Shown one piece after another: positions 24,182-32,670 of a DNA stretch of 41,607 nucleotides. Where the stretch lies: positions 1-41,607 of the forward strand of contig DCKO01000114.1 of the NCBI GenBank assembly GCA_002320665.1, in the 5' to 3' direction. Each line of letters begins with the position of its first letter. Position 1 is the first letter of the stretch. A program made the translations under genes and the position numbers. The DNA is from Micavibrio sp. UBA1672 (GTDB lineage: Bacteria > Pseudomonadota > Alphaproteobacteria > Micavibrionales > Micavibrionaceae). Below the pieces are notes generated by a model. The model saw only the letters and a list, made by a program, of their open reading frames with translations. It was not told where the DNA came from and ran no database searches.

Positions 24182-24355
24182 CTAATCTGTATTTTTCAGG
24201 AAAATCCTGCCGCAATAGCCACATTTGGTCTTTTGGTGATCCTCAAAACTATACCAGACTTTAGGATGACCAAGCGCAGGATTGCCGCCATCACACCATA
24301 CACCGTCAGCATCTTTATCAACGTAAATAATCTCGGCCTTTTCTAATGTATCCAT
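24182..24355 (-). CDS. zinc-finger protein, zf-CHCC (NDUFS6-like) family
   Basis: A 57-residue gene. The product has the CHCC zinc pattern C21 (VWCDGG), H30 (ALGHPKVWYSF), C45 and C48 (CGYCGRIF), the layout of the small zf-CHCC proteins of alphaproteobacteria, related to the mitochondrial complex I subunit NDUFS6. The N-terminus LEKAEIIYVDKDADG is less typical. The start is the first ATG of the frame. It lies upstream of the Hsp20 leader on the same strand. The precise role of the bacterial proteins is not established; a link with complex I is by homology. Confidence 0.85.
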   Translation of the reverse strand: MDTLEKAEIIYVDKDADGVWCDGGNPALGHPKVWYSFEDHQKTKCGYCGRIFLKNTD

Positions 24356-24449
24356 TTGAGGTATCTTTTCTTTGTTATACTAATGAAAAACTAGTCCAAA
24401 ATATTTGTCTTTTCAATCTCTATATTTTTTCAAAACCAAACTGAATTTC

Positions 24450-25130
24450 ATGACACATACTCAATCTGGAAATGTTTTGTTTTATATCCTGATAGGTGTG
24501 GCCTTGCTGGCCTCATTATCATACGTCGTTTCACAAAGTAGTCGCGGCACGGTTACACAGCTCACCGAACAACAATCCAGACTTCTAGCCTCTGAAATGA
24601 TTGAGCATGCCAATACAATCTATAATGCAGTATCGCAAACCCGCTTGCGAGGCTATGAGGATAATGAAATCAGTTTCGAAAATACAATTGAAACCGGCTA
24701 CACAAATGGCTCTTGCGCGGATGATGAATGTGAAATATTCAATGTATTAGGCGGCGGAATTAGCTGGCAAAGCGTTTCCACACAAAGTGCAGCCTCAGCT
24801 TCAAGCAAATGGCAAATCACCGGAGAAATGGCCGTGCAAGACGTCGGTACAACATGCACATCCTCATCATGCGCAGAATTATTAGCTTTGGTTCTGGATG
24901 TGGATTCTACTCTATGCGAGGCTATTAATGAAAAACTCAGCATTGCCTCTCCAACTGTCATACCCACTCATCCGGATGCCTCTTATACCAAATTCACAGG
25001 TATATACTCTTATGCCGATACAATAGGCGATGTCGTAGGCAGTAGTAAACTCGCCGGAGAGAATGCAGGATGCTTTTATTCAACTGCAGATTCGATAAAT
25101 ATCTTCTATAAAGTCCTGATTGCACGATAA
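24450..25130 (+). CDS. orphan pilin-like secreted protein with six cysteines
   Basis: Unrecognised 226-residue protein. A short N-terminus is followed by one strongly hydrophobic helix (GNVLFYILIGVALLASLSYVVSQ, about 7-29) and a Ser/Thr/Gln-rich helix (LTEQQSRLLASEMIEHANTIYNAVSQT), the layout of type IV pilins and pseudopilins. However, the residue before the hydrophobic block is not a clear Glu+5 prepilin site. The rest is presumably periplasmic or extracellular, with Cys at 89, 94, 136, 141, 156 and 208, probably disulfide-bonded. The start is ATG 24450, right before the hydrophobic helix; the frame is open 45 bases upstream. No pilus assembly genes are near. A possible -10 TATACT lies around 24376. 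Confidence 0.65.
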   Translation: MTHTQSGNVLFYILIGVALLASLSYVVSQSSRGTVTQLTEQQSRLLASEMIEHANTIYNAVSQTRLRGYEDNEISFENTIETGYTNGSCADDECEIFNVLGGGISWQSVSTQSAASASSKWQITGEMAVQDVGTTCTSSSCAELLALVLDVDSTLCEAINEKLSIASPTVIPTHPDASYTKFTGIYSYADTIGDVVGSSKLAGENAGCFYSTADSINIFYKVLIAR

Positions 25131-25201
25131 AACTCATTTTTTACTGGAAAATTTGTTTAAGACAGGCTAAGACCAACTTTAATTTTTTAGGATTAAAGCC
25201 G

Positions 25202-25807
25202 ATGGCAACGGATATGAACATAAAAGCAGCTGATTTTACAAATAAGCGTCCTTCTCGTGAAGAGGCAAAAGAGGCAGTCAGAACACTTCTACGCTGGGTT
25301 GGGGAAGATCCTCAGCGTGAAGGATTACTCGATACACCATCACGCGTTGTATCTGCATATGAAGAATTTTTCTCTGGCTACACAAAAGATGCCGCGTCTG
25401 AACTTTTGAAAACCTTTGAAGATATCGAAGGTTTTGATGATATGGTCATCGTCAAGGATATTGATTTTGTTTCGCATTGCGAGCATCACATGGTGCCGAT
25501 CCTTGGTAAAGCACATGTTGCCTACTGGCCGGATAAAAGCGTGGTTGGAATCAGTAAGCTTGCCCGTGTTGTCGATATTTTTGCCAAGCGTCTGGTCTCT
25601 CAGGAAAATATGACACGCAATATTGTCGAGACAATAGAAGGCACGCTCAAGCCAAAAGGGGTGGCAGCATATATCACAGCCAACCACCAATGCATGTCTA
25701 TCCGCGGTGTGAATAAAGGTGGTTCTGCCACAGATACTGCTATGTTCTCGGGCATCTTCAAAGAAGATATGCACGTGCAAAAACGTTTTCTGGATTCTAT
25801 TCGCTAA
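25202..25807 (+). CDS. folE: GTP cyclohydrolase I
   Basis: Converts GTP to 7,8-dihydroneopterin triphosphate, the first step of tetrahydrofolate synthesis. 201 aa, zinc-dependent type IA: the ligands C93 and H96 are in SHCEHHMVP and C164 is in ANHQCMSIRGV. Other family blocks are EGLLDTPSRVV, GISKLARVVDIFAKRLVSQE and ATDTAMFSG. The ATG follows the pilin-like gene by 71 bases. Folate synthesis is shared with folC further along, on the opposite strand. Confidence 0.97.
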   Translation: MATDMNIKAADFTNKRPSREEAKEAVRTLLRWVGEDPQREGLLDTPSRVVSAYEEFFSGYTKDAASELLKTFEDIEGFDDMVIVKDIDFVSHCEHHMVPILGKAHVAYWPDKSVVGISKLARVVDIFAKRLVSQENMTRNIVETIEGTLKPKGVAAYITANHQCMSIRGVNKGGSATDTAMFSGIFKEDMHVQKRFLDSIR

Positions 25808-25858
25808 TTGAATTCTTTGTGCTAAGGTGCGGTCTCTAGAATATAAGGAGAAACGCTC

Positions 25859-27199
25859 ATGGGTAATCGCGCAGATTTATTATTGAAAAACGGCACAGTT
25901 GTCTTACCGCAGGGCACGATGCAGGCCGATATACTTGTCAGTGATGGTAGGGTCAAAGATATCGGATCTTTTGATGAGGTAAGCGCTAAAGAAACGCTCG
26001 ATTGTAAAAATCTGCATGTTTTACCGGGAATTATAGATACACAAGTTCATTTTCGTGAGCCAGGTGGGGAGCATAAGGAAACTCTGGAAACTGGTATGAT
26101 GGCCGCTGCGGCAGGTGGTGTTACTGGTATTTTCGAAATGCCTAATACTAACCCGCTCACAACAACGCCGGAAACCTTGCAACAAAAGCTTGATATCGCA
26201 GCAAAAAATCCATGGACAAACTATGCGTTTTATTTCGGTGGCACGGCTGAGAACGCGCCTCATCTGCCGGAATGGGAGAATTTAGCAGGAGTGTGCGGCG
26301 TTAAAATTTTCATGGGATCATCAACCGGTAATTTGCTGGTGGCAACAGATGACGAAGTTGAAAGCGTGCTATCCAATGGACGCCGCGTGGTGGCTGTGCA
26401 TTCCGAAGATGAAATGATGATGATCGAGAATAAAAAAACCATTCTGGGCGATAGCACAGATCCAGCTATGCATCCGGTCTGGAGGTCAGTCGAATCATGC
26501 CTATCATCAACTAAGCGCCTAGTTAGATTGGCACGTAAAACAGGGCGGCGTGTACATGTTCTGCACATTACAAGCGCTGATGAAATGGAATTTCTTGCGC
26601 AGCATAAAGATGTGGCTAGTGTCGAGGTTCTGGGGAACCACTTAACTTTGCATGCACCTGATTGTTATGAACGACTAGGAACTCACGCGCAGCAAAATCC
26701 GGCTATTCGCGAAAAAGAGCATCAAGATGCGCTATGGCGTGCTATTAACAATGGGCTGGTTGATATTCTGGCCTCTGACCATGCACCGCATACATTGGAG
26801 GAAAAGGCCAAGACCTATCCGCAAAGTCCAAGCGGAACGCCCGGTGTTCAGACTCTAGTGCCGATCATGCTGAACCACGTGAATAATGGTAAGCTAACGC
26901 TAGAGCGTTTTGTTGATCTTATGTGTTATGGGCCAGAGCGTATTCACCAGATAGCACGAAAAGGGCGCATCGCACGCGGCTATGATGCGGATTTTACAAT
27001 TGTTGATATGAATATGAGCCATGAAATCACAAACGCACAGCAAAAATCCCATGCAGGATGGACACCATTTGATGGCGTAACCGTTAAGGGTTGGCCTGTC
27101 ATAACAATGATCGGTGGGAAAGCTGCAATGCGCGATGATGAGCTTCTTGATAAGCTTGGGCAGCCTATTCGCTTCCGCGAGACTTTGAACGCAGCATAA
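25859..27199 (+). CDS. pyrC: dihydroorotase (class I)
   Basis: Closes carbamoyl-aspartate to dihydroorotate in pyrimidine synthesis. 446 aa amidohydrolase. Visible motifs: GIIDTQVHFREPGG near residue 57, FEMPNTNP (93-100), K150 in VKIFMGSSTG (possible carbamylated lysine), H182 (VHSEDE), HVLHITSADE and SDHAPHT. The first metal motif reads QVH where the textbook class I form is HVH; I recall the Q form from other alphaproteobacterial dihydroorotases, so this is probably a subfamily trait. Allantoinase or hydantoinase is less likely. A good AAGGAG precedes the ATG. It ends 4 bases before the methyltransferase gene. Confidence 0.9.
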   Translation: MGNRADLLLKNGTVVLPQGTMQADILVSDGRVKDIGSFDEVSAKETLDCKNLHVLPGIIDTQVHFREPGGEHKETLETGMMAAAAGGVTGIFEMPNTNPLTTTPETLQQKLDIAAKNPWTNYAFYFGGTAENAPHLPEWENLAGVCGVKIFMGSSTGNLLVATDDEVESVLSNGRRVVAVHSEDEMMMIENKKTILGDSTDPAMHPVWRSVESCLSSTKRLVRLARKTGRRVHVLHITSADEMEFLAQHKDVASVEVLGNHLTLHAPDCYERLGTHAQQNPAIREKEHQDALWRAINNGLVDILASDHAPHTLEEKAKTYPQSPSGTPGVQTLVPIMLNHVNNGKLTLERFVDLMCYGPERIHQIARKGRIARGYDADFTIVDMNMSHEITNAQQKSHAGWTPFDGVTVKGWPVITMIGGKAAMRDDELLDKLGQPIRFRETLNAA

Positions 27200-27203
27200 A
27201 GCT

Positions 27204-28409
27204 ATGTCTGAGGCGTGGAAAGCTCTTCTTGCTCCTGAAATAAAAGCCTATATGCAAGAGCATGAGAGTTCGGACTTGACCAAGTTGGCTTTGGCAGGAC
27301 CTCCGAATAAGGATTGGCCTTTCGCCTTGATACTGCAACAAATTAAACTACGGCAGAAAGCCAAGAGCAAACTTCCTGAATTTTTTGCGCAAGAAGATTG
27401 TATTTTTATCTCGCAAAGCTTACTGGAACAAGCATCATCAGAAGCTTGCGCAAGATATAAGGCTTCATTATTCGAAGGTGGAAGCTTTTGTGATCTAACC
27501 AGCGGGCATGGCGTGGATTCCTATTTTTTTGCGCAAAAAAGTGATGTGTCATATTTAATTGAATGTGATCAAAATACTGCAAAAATTTTGCAGCATAACT
27601 TTGATGTTTTACCCCATAATTCAAAAATTGATGTGATTTGCGCAGATGCAGAAGGCTACATTAATGATATGCCAGAGGTGGATTTTATTTATCTTGATCC
27701 GCAAAGACGGAGAGAAGGAAAAAAAGGCCTGTATGAACTTGAGAATACTGCGCCCAATGTTCTTGAAGTACTGCCTGTGCTCAAGCAAAAAACAAAGAAA
27801 TTACTGCTAAAAACCTCACCTTTTCTGGATATTTACAAAGCCATTGACGACCTTGTTTGTGTTGCCGCAGTTCATATTGTGCAATATCAAGGGGAGTGTA
27901 AAGAAGTTCTCTATCTTCTGGATTTTAGCTACAATCTTGCAGCAGATGATATTCCAATTACCGCTGTAGAAATTAATGATCAGGGAGAGCATACAAAATC
28001 ATTTACCCATACCACTAAAGAAGAAGTCAAAGTAGCAGCAGAGATAGCTATGCCGATGAAATATATCTATGAAGCTGGTAGTGGATTCATGAAATCCGGT
28101 GGCTTTAATACATTGGCGCAAAAATTTGATTTAAAAAAGCTTCATCCCCAAACCCATCTTTACACGGCAGATCATAATAATACATATTTTCCTGGTAAAA
28201 TATACGAAGTGCAGATGATACTGCCTGCACAGGCAAAAGACTTGGTAAAAGCTGGTATCCAAAAGGCCGATCTCGCAGTCAGAAATTTCCCTATGCATGT
28301 CGATATGCTGCGCAAAAAACTAAAATTAAAAGACGGCGGAAGTCATAGAATTTATGCATCTACTCTGATGGATGGGAGTAAAAAGCTGATTGTTTGCTCT
28401 AAGCCTTAG
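27204..28409 (+). CDS. class I SAM methyltransferase with THUMP-like C-terminal domain
   Basis: 401 aa. The SAM-binding motif I is FCDLTSGHGVDSYFF (about 95-109), acidic motif LIECDQNTAK, then CADAEGYIND and the DPQRRR catalytic-type motif (165-170), followed by LLLKTSPFLDI. The N-terminal ~90 residues are helical and the last ~100 carry the THUMP-like domain. The overall pattern (DLT-GxGVD-FF, YIDPxRR, KTSPxLDI, ECKEVLYLL) is what I associate with a methyltransferase family common in Bacteroidota. The target, probably RNA, is not known. It overlaps the convergent folC by 11 bases at the 3' end. Confidence 0.8.
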   Translation: MSEAWKALLAPEIKAYMQEHESSDLTKLALAGPPNKDWPFALILQQIKLRQKAKSKLPEFFAQEDCIFISQSLLEQASSEACARYKASLFEGGSFCDLTSGHGVDSYFFAQKSDVSYLIECDQNTAKILQHNFDVLPHNSKIDVICADAEGYINDMPEVDFIYLDPQRRREGKKGLYELENTAPNVLEVLPVLKQKTKKLLLKTSPFLDIYKAIDDLVCVAAVHIVQYQGECKEVLYLLDFSYNLAADDIPITAVEINDQGEHTKSFTHTTKEEVKVAAEIAMPMKYIYEAGSGFMKSGGFNTLAQKFDLKKLHPQTHLYTADHNNTYFPGKIYEVQMILPAQAKDLVKAGIQKADLAVRNFPMHVDMLRKKLKLKDGGSHRIYASTLMDGSKKLIVCSKP

Positions 28410-29706
28410 AAAAATGCTGTAGGACTTCGCCTGCCAGATAAACTGAACCGGCGATTAATATTTTTGATTTTTCGATTTTATTTTCAGAAAGTGACTTGGT
28501 AGCCTCTGCAACGCCACTAAAAGTCTGAATTTTTTCAGCCGGAAAAGCCCCATTCATAGAATCAATAAAGCTCTCTGGCGTTTTTGAATTAGGCTCACCA
28601 AAAATGGGGACGAGGCTAAGGCTATCAATATAAGGTAAAAGCGGAACGAGAAACCCTTGGTCATTCTTTGTGTTAAGCATGCCAATAATTAAATGGACTG
28701 GAATGTTATGCTGGTCTTTCCATTGTTTAATAACATGCGCCAGAGCTTCACCCGCACTATCATTATGACCGCAATCAAGCCAGATTTCATGGTTATTGAT
28801 AGTGCTGACATGCTCTAAGCGTCCACGCCAATGAGTGTTTTGCAGACCCTTGGCTATGGCGGCCTCGGATACTGGCAACACGCCCTGTGCAGAATATATG
28901 GCGGCAAGAGCTGCTCCGGCATTATAAATCTGATGATTGCCATTTAAAGAGGGCATGGGATAATGATGTGTCCCTCCTTTAAATGTAAAAACCAAGTCGC
29001 TCTCATTAGCGGAAACAGACCAGTCTTGATCGAAAACAAGACCTTGTGAGCCTTTAGACTGTAGGATTTCTGTAACACTATCATTGATCTGCTGTCCTAC
29101 CACAAAGGGCGCATTATCCCTTATAATTCCGGCCTTCTCAGCAGTAATTTTCTCGATCGTATCCCCCAGAAATTCCGTATGATCCATAGATATGCGGCTG
29201 ATGATGCTACAAAGCGGGTTTTCAATCACATTCGTACAATCAAGCCGCCCGCCCATTCCGACTTCAAGCAATAGCAGGTCGGCAGATATTTCCGAGAAAG
29301 CTTTGAAGGCGATAGCGGTGAGGATTTCAAAGAATGAGAGTTTTTCATCGCCCATAAACTCCAGAGCTTGGTCAATCAGAAACTCCAGCTTTTCATCTGA
29401 AATCATCTCTCCGGCAAGGACAATGCGTTCATTAACCTTCATAAGATGGGGTGAGGTATAAACATGAACCCTATATCCCGCAGCCTCGTATGTGGCACGA
29501 AGCATAGCAATCGTTGATCCCTTTCCATTTGTGCCAGCAACATGAATCATAGGGGGAAGGTTTCTATGAGGGGTACCAAAAGCTTCTAAAAGCCTTAAAT
29601 ATCCTGCCTGAGCCCAATTAATTTTAGATCCTGTTCGCAGACTATAAAGAAATTCGAGTTTTTCTTTTAACGAAGAATTATCATGATTTAGATCACTGAT
29701 ATGCAT
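28399..29706 (-). CDS. folC: bifunctional folylpolyglutamate/dihydrofolate synthase
   Basis: Adds glutamate to dihydropteroate and to folates. 435 aa, Mur ligase fold. ATP loop HVAGTNGKGST (about 55-65), then YTSPHLMKVNERI, the LLEVGMGGRLDCTNVI block, SISMDHTEFLGDTIEKITAEKAGII, and LDCGHNDSAGEAL near residue 310. This is the last gene of the trp-accD-folC part of the minus-strand run, 17 bases after accD, a conserved proteobacterial order. No terminator is visible after it because the convergent methyltransferase gene overlaps it. Confidence 0.95.
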   Translation of the reverse strand: MHISDLNHDNSSLKEKLEFLYSLRTGSKINWAQAGYLRLLEAFGTPHRNLPPMIHVAGTNGKGSTIAMLRATYEAAGYRVHVYTSPHLMKVNERIVLAGEMISDEKLEFLIDQALEFMGDEKLSFFEILTAIAFKAFSEISADLLLLEVGMGGRLDCTNVIENPLCSIISRISMDHTEFLGDTIEKITAEKAGIIRDNAPFVVGQQINDSVTEILQSKGSQGLVFDQDWSVSANESDLVFTFKGGTHHYPMPSLNGNHQIYNAGAALAAIYSAQGVLPVSEAAIAKGLQNTHWRGRLEHVSTINNHEIWLDCGHNDSAGEALAHVIKQWKDQHNIPVHLIIGMLNTKNDQGFLVPLLPYIDSLSLVPIFGEPNSKTPESFIDSMNGAFPAEKIQTFSGVAEATKSLSENKIEKSKILIAGSVYLAGEVLQHFSKA

Positions 29707-29723
29707 CTATGATCTCGCAAAAC

Positions 29724-30770
29724 TTATTCTGCTGCAACGCGCTGTTCGGCTGTGCCTGTTATGTCTTCTGAATTTTGCTGCAGGTTTTGAATTGCTTTCT
29801 TTGCAGCCTTCACCTGCTCTTGGGCTTTGGTGACTTGCAGATTTTTTTGTACGGAATTGCCCTTTGATGAATCTTTGTCACCAGACTCATCGGTTTTTTT
29901 ACAACGATCTTTATCAATCGGCTTTTTCATCAAAATACTTAAAGCTGTGCCAAGCTTGGCTTTCATATCTTTGCGCTCGACAACCATATCCACCATGCCG
30001 TGTTCCAGCAAATATTCCGCCGTTTGGAAATCATCAGGCAGAGTTTCACGTACAGTTTCTTCAATAACGCGGCGTCCGGCAAAACCAATTTGTGCACCAG
30101 GTTCTGCAATATGAATATCACCGAGCATCGCAAAGGATGCACTAACTCCGCCTGTAGTCGGGTCGGTTAGAATCACAACGTAAGGGAGTTTTTGCTCCTT
30201 AACCATTTCCACGGCGATAATGCTGCGCGGCATTTGCATCAGCGAAAGCATACCTTCTTGCATGCGTGCTCCTCCAGATGCTGGAACAGCAATAAAGGCT
30301 GCTTTTTTCTCTATCGCAACTTGTGAAGCTTTCACAAGGGCTTCCCCCACAGCTGTGCCCATAGACCCGCCCATATAGCGGAAATTAAAAGCCGCAATAA
30401 CGGCAGGAATTCCGCATATTTCACCGTACGCAACTGTAATGGCTTCTTTCAGGCCTGTTTTGCTTTGGGCTTCTTTAATGCGGTCTGTATAACGTTTACG
30501 ATCCTTGAATTTTAAGGGATCCGCCACTACAGAAGGTAAGTCTATTTTTTCATATTTTCCATCATCATATAAAAGCTTAAGGCGGTCTACCACACTTAGG
30601 CGCAAATGATGATTGCAGTGATAACAAACATTGATGTTTTCGGCCAAATCTCTGTGAAAGAGCATAGCCTCACAAGACGGGCATTTTTGCCAGAGATTAT
30701 CGGGAACCTCTTTTTGTTCGCTTACGAAAGAGCGAATTTTTGGTGGCAGTAAATTAGATAACCAGTTCAT
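29724..30770 (-). CDS. accD: acetyl-CoA carboxylase carboxyltransferase beta subunit
   Basis: With AccA transfers the carboxyl group from carboxybiotin to acetyl-CoA, giving malonyl-CoA. 348 aa. Zinc ribbon C30, C33, C49, C52 (CPSC...CYHC), then the crotonase-like core (AFNFRYMGGSMGTAVGE, VPASGGARMQEGMLSLMQM, LTDPTTGGVSASFAMLGD, IGFAGRRVIEETVRE). The usual family end is near residue 285; here about 63 extra residues (286-348) follow. These are Lys/Gln/Asp-rich and partly coiled-coil-like. It follows trpA by 80 bases. Confidence 0.96.
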   Translation of the reverse strand: MNWLSNLLPPKIRSFVSEQKEVPDNLWQKCPSCEAMLFHRDLAENINVCYHCNHHLRLSVVDRLKLLYDDGKYEKIDLPSVVADPLKFKDRKRYTDRIKEAQSKTGLKEAITVAYGEICGIPAVIAAFNFRYMGGSMGTAVGEALVKASQVAIEKKAAFIAVPASGGARMQEGMLSLMQMPRSIIAVEMVKEQKLPYVVILTDPTTGGVSASFAMLGDIHIAEPGAQIGFAGRRVIEETVRETLPDDFQTAEYLLEHGMVDMVVERKDMKAKLGTALSILMKKPIDKDRCKKTDESGDKDSSKGNSVQKNLQVTKAQEQVKAAKKAIQNLQQNSEDITGTAEQRVAAE

Positions 30771-30850
30771 GTGATAATCCCGATAATATTATTATTTTTT
30801 GCAAGTGGGCATATGTCGCAAAAAATGGGGTAAAAGTCAAGTCAAAGAGG

Positions 30851-31648
30851 TTATTTCAAAGCTGTAGACAGCGATTTTACAAAATCTGAAACATCGGATA
30901 TATCTTTTTTATCTCCTTGTAAAAGCGCTATTTTTTCTACAATTGAGGAGCCAACAACAATCCCATCGGCTAGGCCAGCCATATTTTTAGCATCCTCAGG
31001 GGTTTTGATCCCAAAACCAATAACAACAGGCAGCTTGCTCTTGGATTTTATCGCTTGAATATGCGGTTTTAAGGCCTCAGGATCAGGTTTTGCCGCACCA
31101 GTAACGCCTGTGATAGAAACATAATATAAAAACCCGCCAGCACCATCCAAAACTTTGGGCAAGCGTTCCTCATCAGTTGTAGGTGTAATCAATCGTATGA
31201 TATCCAGTCCATATTGTTGAGTATGTTCTCTTAAAATACAATCTTCTTCGGGGGGCAAATCAACGATGATTAGCCCGTCAACACCATATTCACTGGCGGT
31301 CTTTGCAAAGTCCGCCATCCCATAAGCAAAAAGCGGATTAGCATAGCCCATCAGAATAATAGGGGTCTCGGAATCATCTTCCCGAAAATTTTTAACCATA
31401 TCAAGTGTATGACGCAGTGTTGCGCCTGCCTCAAGTGCGCGAAGTCCAGCCTTTTGAATTGTAACACCATCTGCCGCCGGATCAGTAAAGGGCATGCCGA
31501 TTTCAATAATATCCGCACCATTTTCGGGTAAAGCTTTAAGGACCTCGGCGCTCGTCTTAAGGCTAGGGTCACCCGCCATAATAAACGTAACAAGGGCAGT
31601 GCGCCCTTTATCTGAAAGCTTTAAGAATTTCTGTTCAATTCTGTTCAT
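30851..31648 (-). CDS. trpA: tryptophan synthase alpha chain
   Basis: Cleaves indole-3-glycerol phosphate to indole, passed through a tunnel to TrpB. 265 aa TIM barrel. The catalytic Glu is E49 in ADIIEIGMPFTDPAADG, with Asp at D60. FIMAGDPSLKTS is at the start, YYVSITGVTGA and GFGIKTPEDAKNMAGLADGIVVGSSIVE near the end. Its start lies 14 bases inside the upstream kinase-like gene. It is separated from trpB by three unrelated small genes. Confidence 0.95.
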   Translation of the reverse strand: MNRIEQKFLKLSDKGRTALVTFIMAGDPSLKTSAEVLKALPENGADIIEIGMPFTDPAADGVTIQKAGLRALEAGATLRHTLDMVKNFREDDSETPIILMGYANPLFAYGMADFAKTASEYGVDGLIIVDLPPEEDCILREHTQQYGLDIIRLITPTTDEERLPKVLDGAGGFLYYVSITGVTGAAKPDPEALKPHIQAIKSKSKLPVVIGFGIKTPEDAKNMAGLADGIVVGSSIVEKIALLQGDKKDISDVSDFVKSLSTALK

Positions 31649-32150
31649 TATATTTCTCCAACCATGCTTTTACCTCAGATGGCTTATTAAAGACAACCAC
31701 TTCACAATCAGTAAGTTTCTTTTTCAGGGATTTTACGATACGTGGACGTGTTTCCGAGCGAAAACGACTAATATACATCATAAAACCCAGATCAAAACGC
31801 TCTTGGCAGCCATCAGCCATATCTGGCCTTGTTTTACCGCGATACATAAAGACTCGTTTCAATGTCCTGTAAATAGATAACCAGACAGGAAAATCAAAAA
31901 AGAAAATAGTATCTGCTTTTGAAATGCGTCTATCTAATGTTCGCGTGTAATTTCCATCAATAATCCAGCGTTCTTGCGCCAACCATGCATCCATTTTTTG
32001 AAGAAAAATACTTCTCTCTTGTTCAACCCAATTCGGAGACCAAAAAATTCTATCCAAATGGTATAGTGGAAGACCTGTCGCTTCTGTAAGATTTTTGCTA
32101 AAGGTAGATTTTCCAGCGCCGCAGCACCCTATAACCAATATTCTTTTCAT
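31635..32150 (-). CDS. P-loop kinase-like protein (adenylate kinase/FlaR-like)
   Basis: 171-residue cytoplasmic P-loop protein of the family annotated as adenylate kinase-like or DNA topology modulation protein FlaR-related. Walker A GCCGAGKST (8-16), then LPLYHLDRIFWSPNW, WIIDGNYTRTLDRRISKADTIFFFDFPVWLSIYRTLKR, typical of the family. The substrate is not established. It lies between a GyrI-like gene (16-base gap) and trpA (14-base overlap) and so must be cotranslated with trp genes. Confidence 0.85.
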   Translation of the reverse strand: MKRILVIGCCGAGKSTFSKNLTEATGLPLYHLDRIFWSPNWVEQERSIFLQKMDAWLAQERWIIDGNYTRTLDRRISKADTIFFFDFPVWLSIYRTLKRVFMYRGKTRPDMADGCQERFDLGFMMYISRFRSETRPRIVKSLKKKLTDCEVVVFNKPSEVKAWLEKYNEQN

Positions 32151-32166
32151 AGCTTAGAAAAATATT

Positions 32167-32670
32167 TCATAGTTTAACCCCCACAGCCACGAGCACTTCA
32201 TGGACGCCTTCCTCAAAGAATCTCTGCCCGTAAACCTCGAAATCTGTTTTAAAACTACGATCCAGATCACTTTGCCAAATAGCCGTCCATGTCTCCATCA
32301 GGGCTTTAGGCTGCTCTCCGGCTGCGCTCATCAGCGCATAATCACCATCCTCAACATGAACGTGGTGCAACGTTCCAAGGTCGCCTGATGGCTCAAAATC
32401 AGTTTTCATACGATAGCCCAGCGTCAAGCGGTATGGTTTTGTATGATCACCTTCATAATCGGAATAAACCGCGTAAATCACATCATCCAGACGCTCTGGG
32501 ATATGATGGGCAATTTGCATCTGGAAAAAATCCTGCCAGAGTTGGTTGATCTCTTCGGAAGCCTGCTCATGACCGGAAATGATTTTGGATAGGCCAACAA
32601 CCTGAAACCCGCTTAAGGTTTCAAGGCCGGCTTTTACTTCGTAGTCTTCTGCTTTTGCCTGTGCGCTCAT
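32167..32670 (-). CDS. GyrI-like effector-binding domain protein
   Basis: 167 residues resembling the stand-alone GyrI-like/AraC effector-binding fold (Bacterial transcription activator effector-binding family). Blocks: LSGFQVVGLSKIIS, INQLWQDFFQMQIAHHIPERLDDVIYAVYSDYEGD, YRLTLGYRMKT, YALMSAAGEQPKALMETWTAIWQSDLDRSFKTDFEVYG and a closing VLVAVGV strand. No DNA-binding domain is attached. The first base overlaps the GNAT gene by 4 (ATGA type), so translation is coupled. Ligand unknown. Confidence 0.85.
   Translation of the reverse strand: MSAQAKAEDYEVKAGLETLSGFQVVGLSKIISGHEQASEEINQLWQDFFQMQIAHHIPERLDDVIYAVYSDYEGDHTKPYRLTLGYRMKTDFEPSGDLGTLHHVHVEDGDYALMSAAGEQPKALMETWTAIWQSDLDRSFKTDFEVYGQRFFEEGVHEVLVAVGVKL

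Noticed and set aside
30795..30825. TTTTTTGC/GCAAAAAA inverted repeat between trpA and accD
   Set aside because: 8-bp AT-rich stem with a 15-base loop and no clear U-run after it; too weak to call a terminator, and expected by chance in AT-rich spacers.
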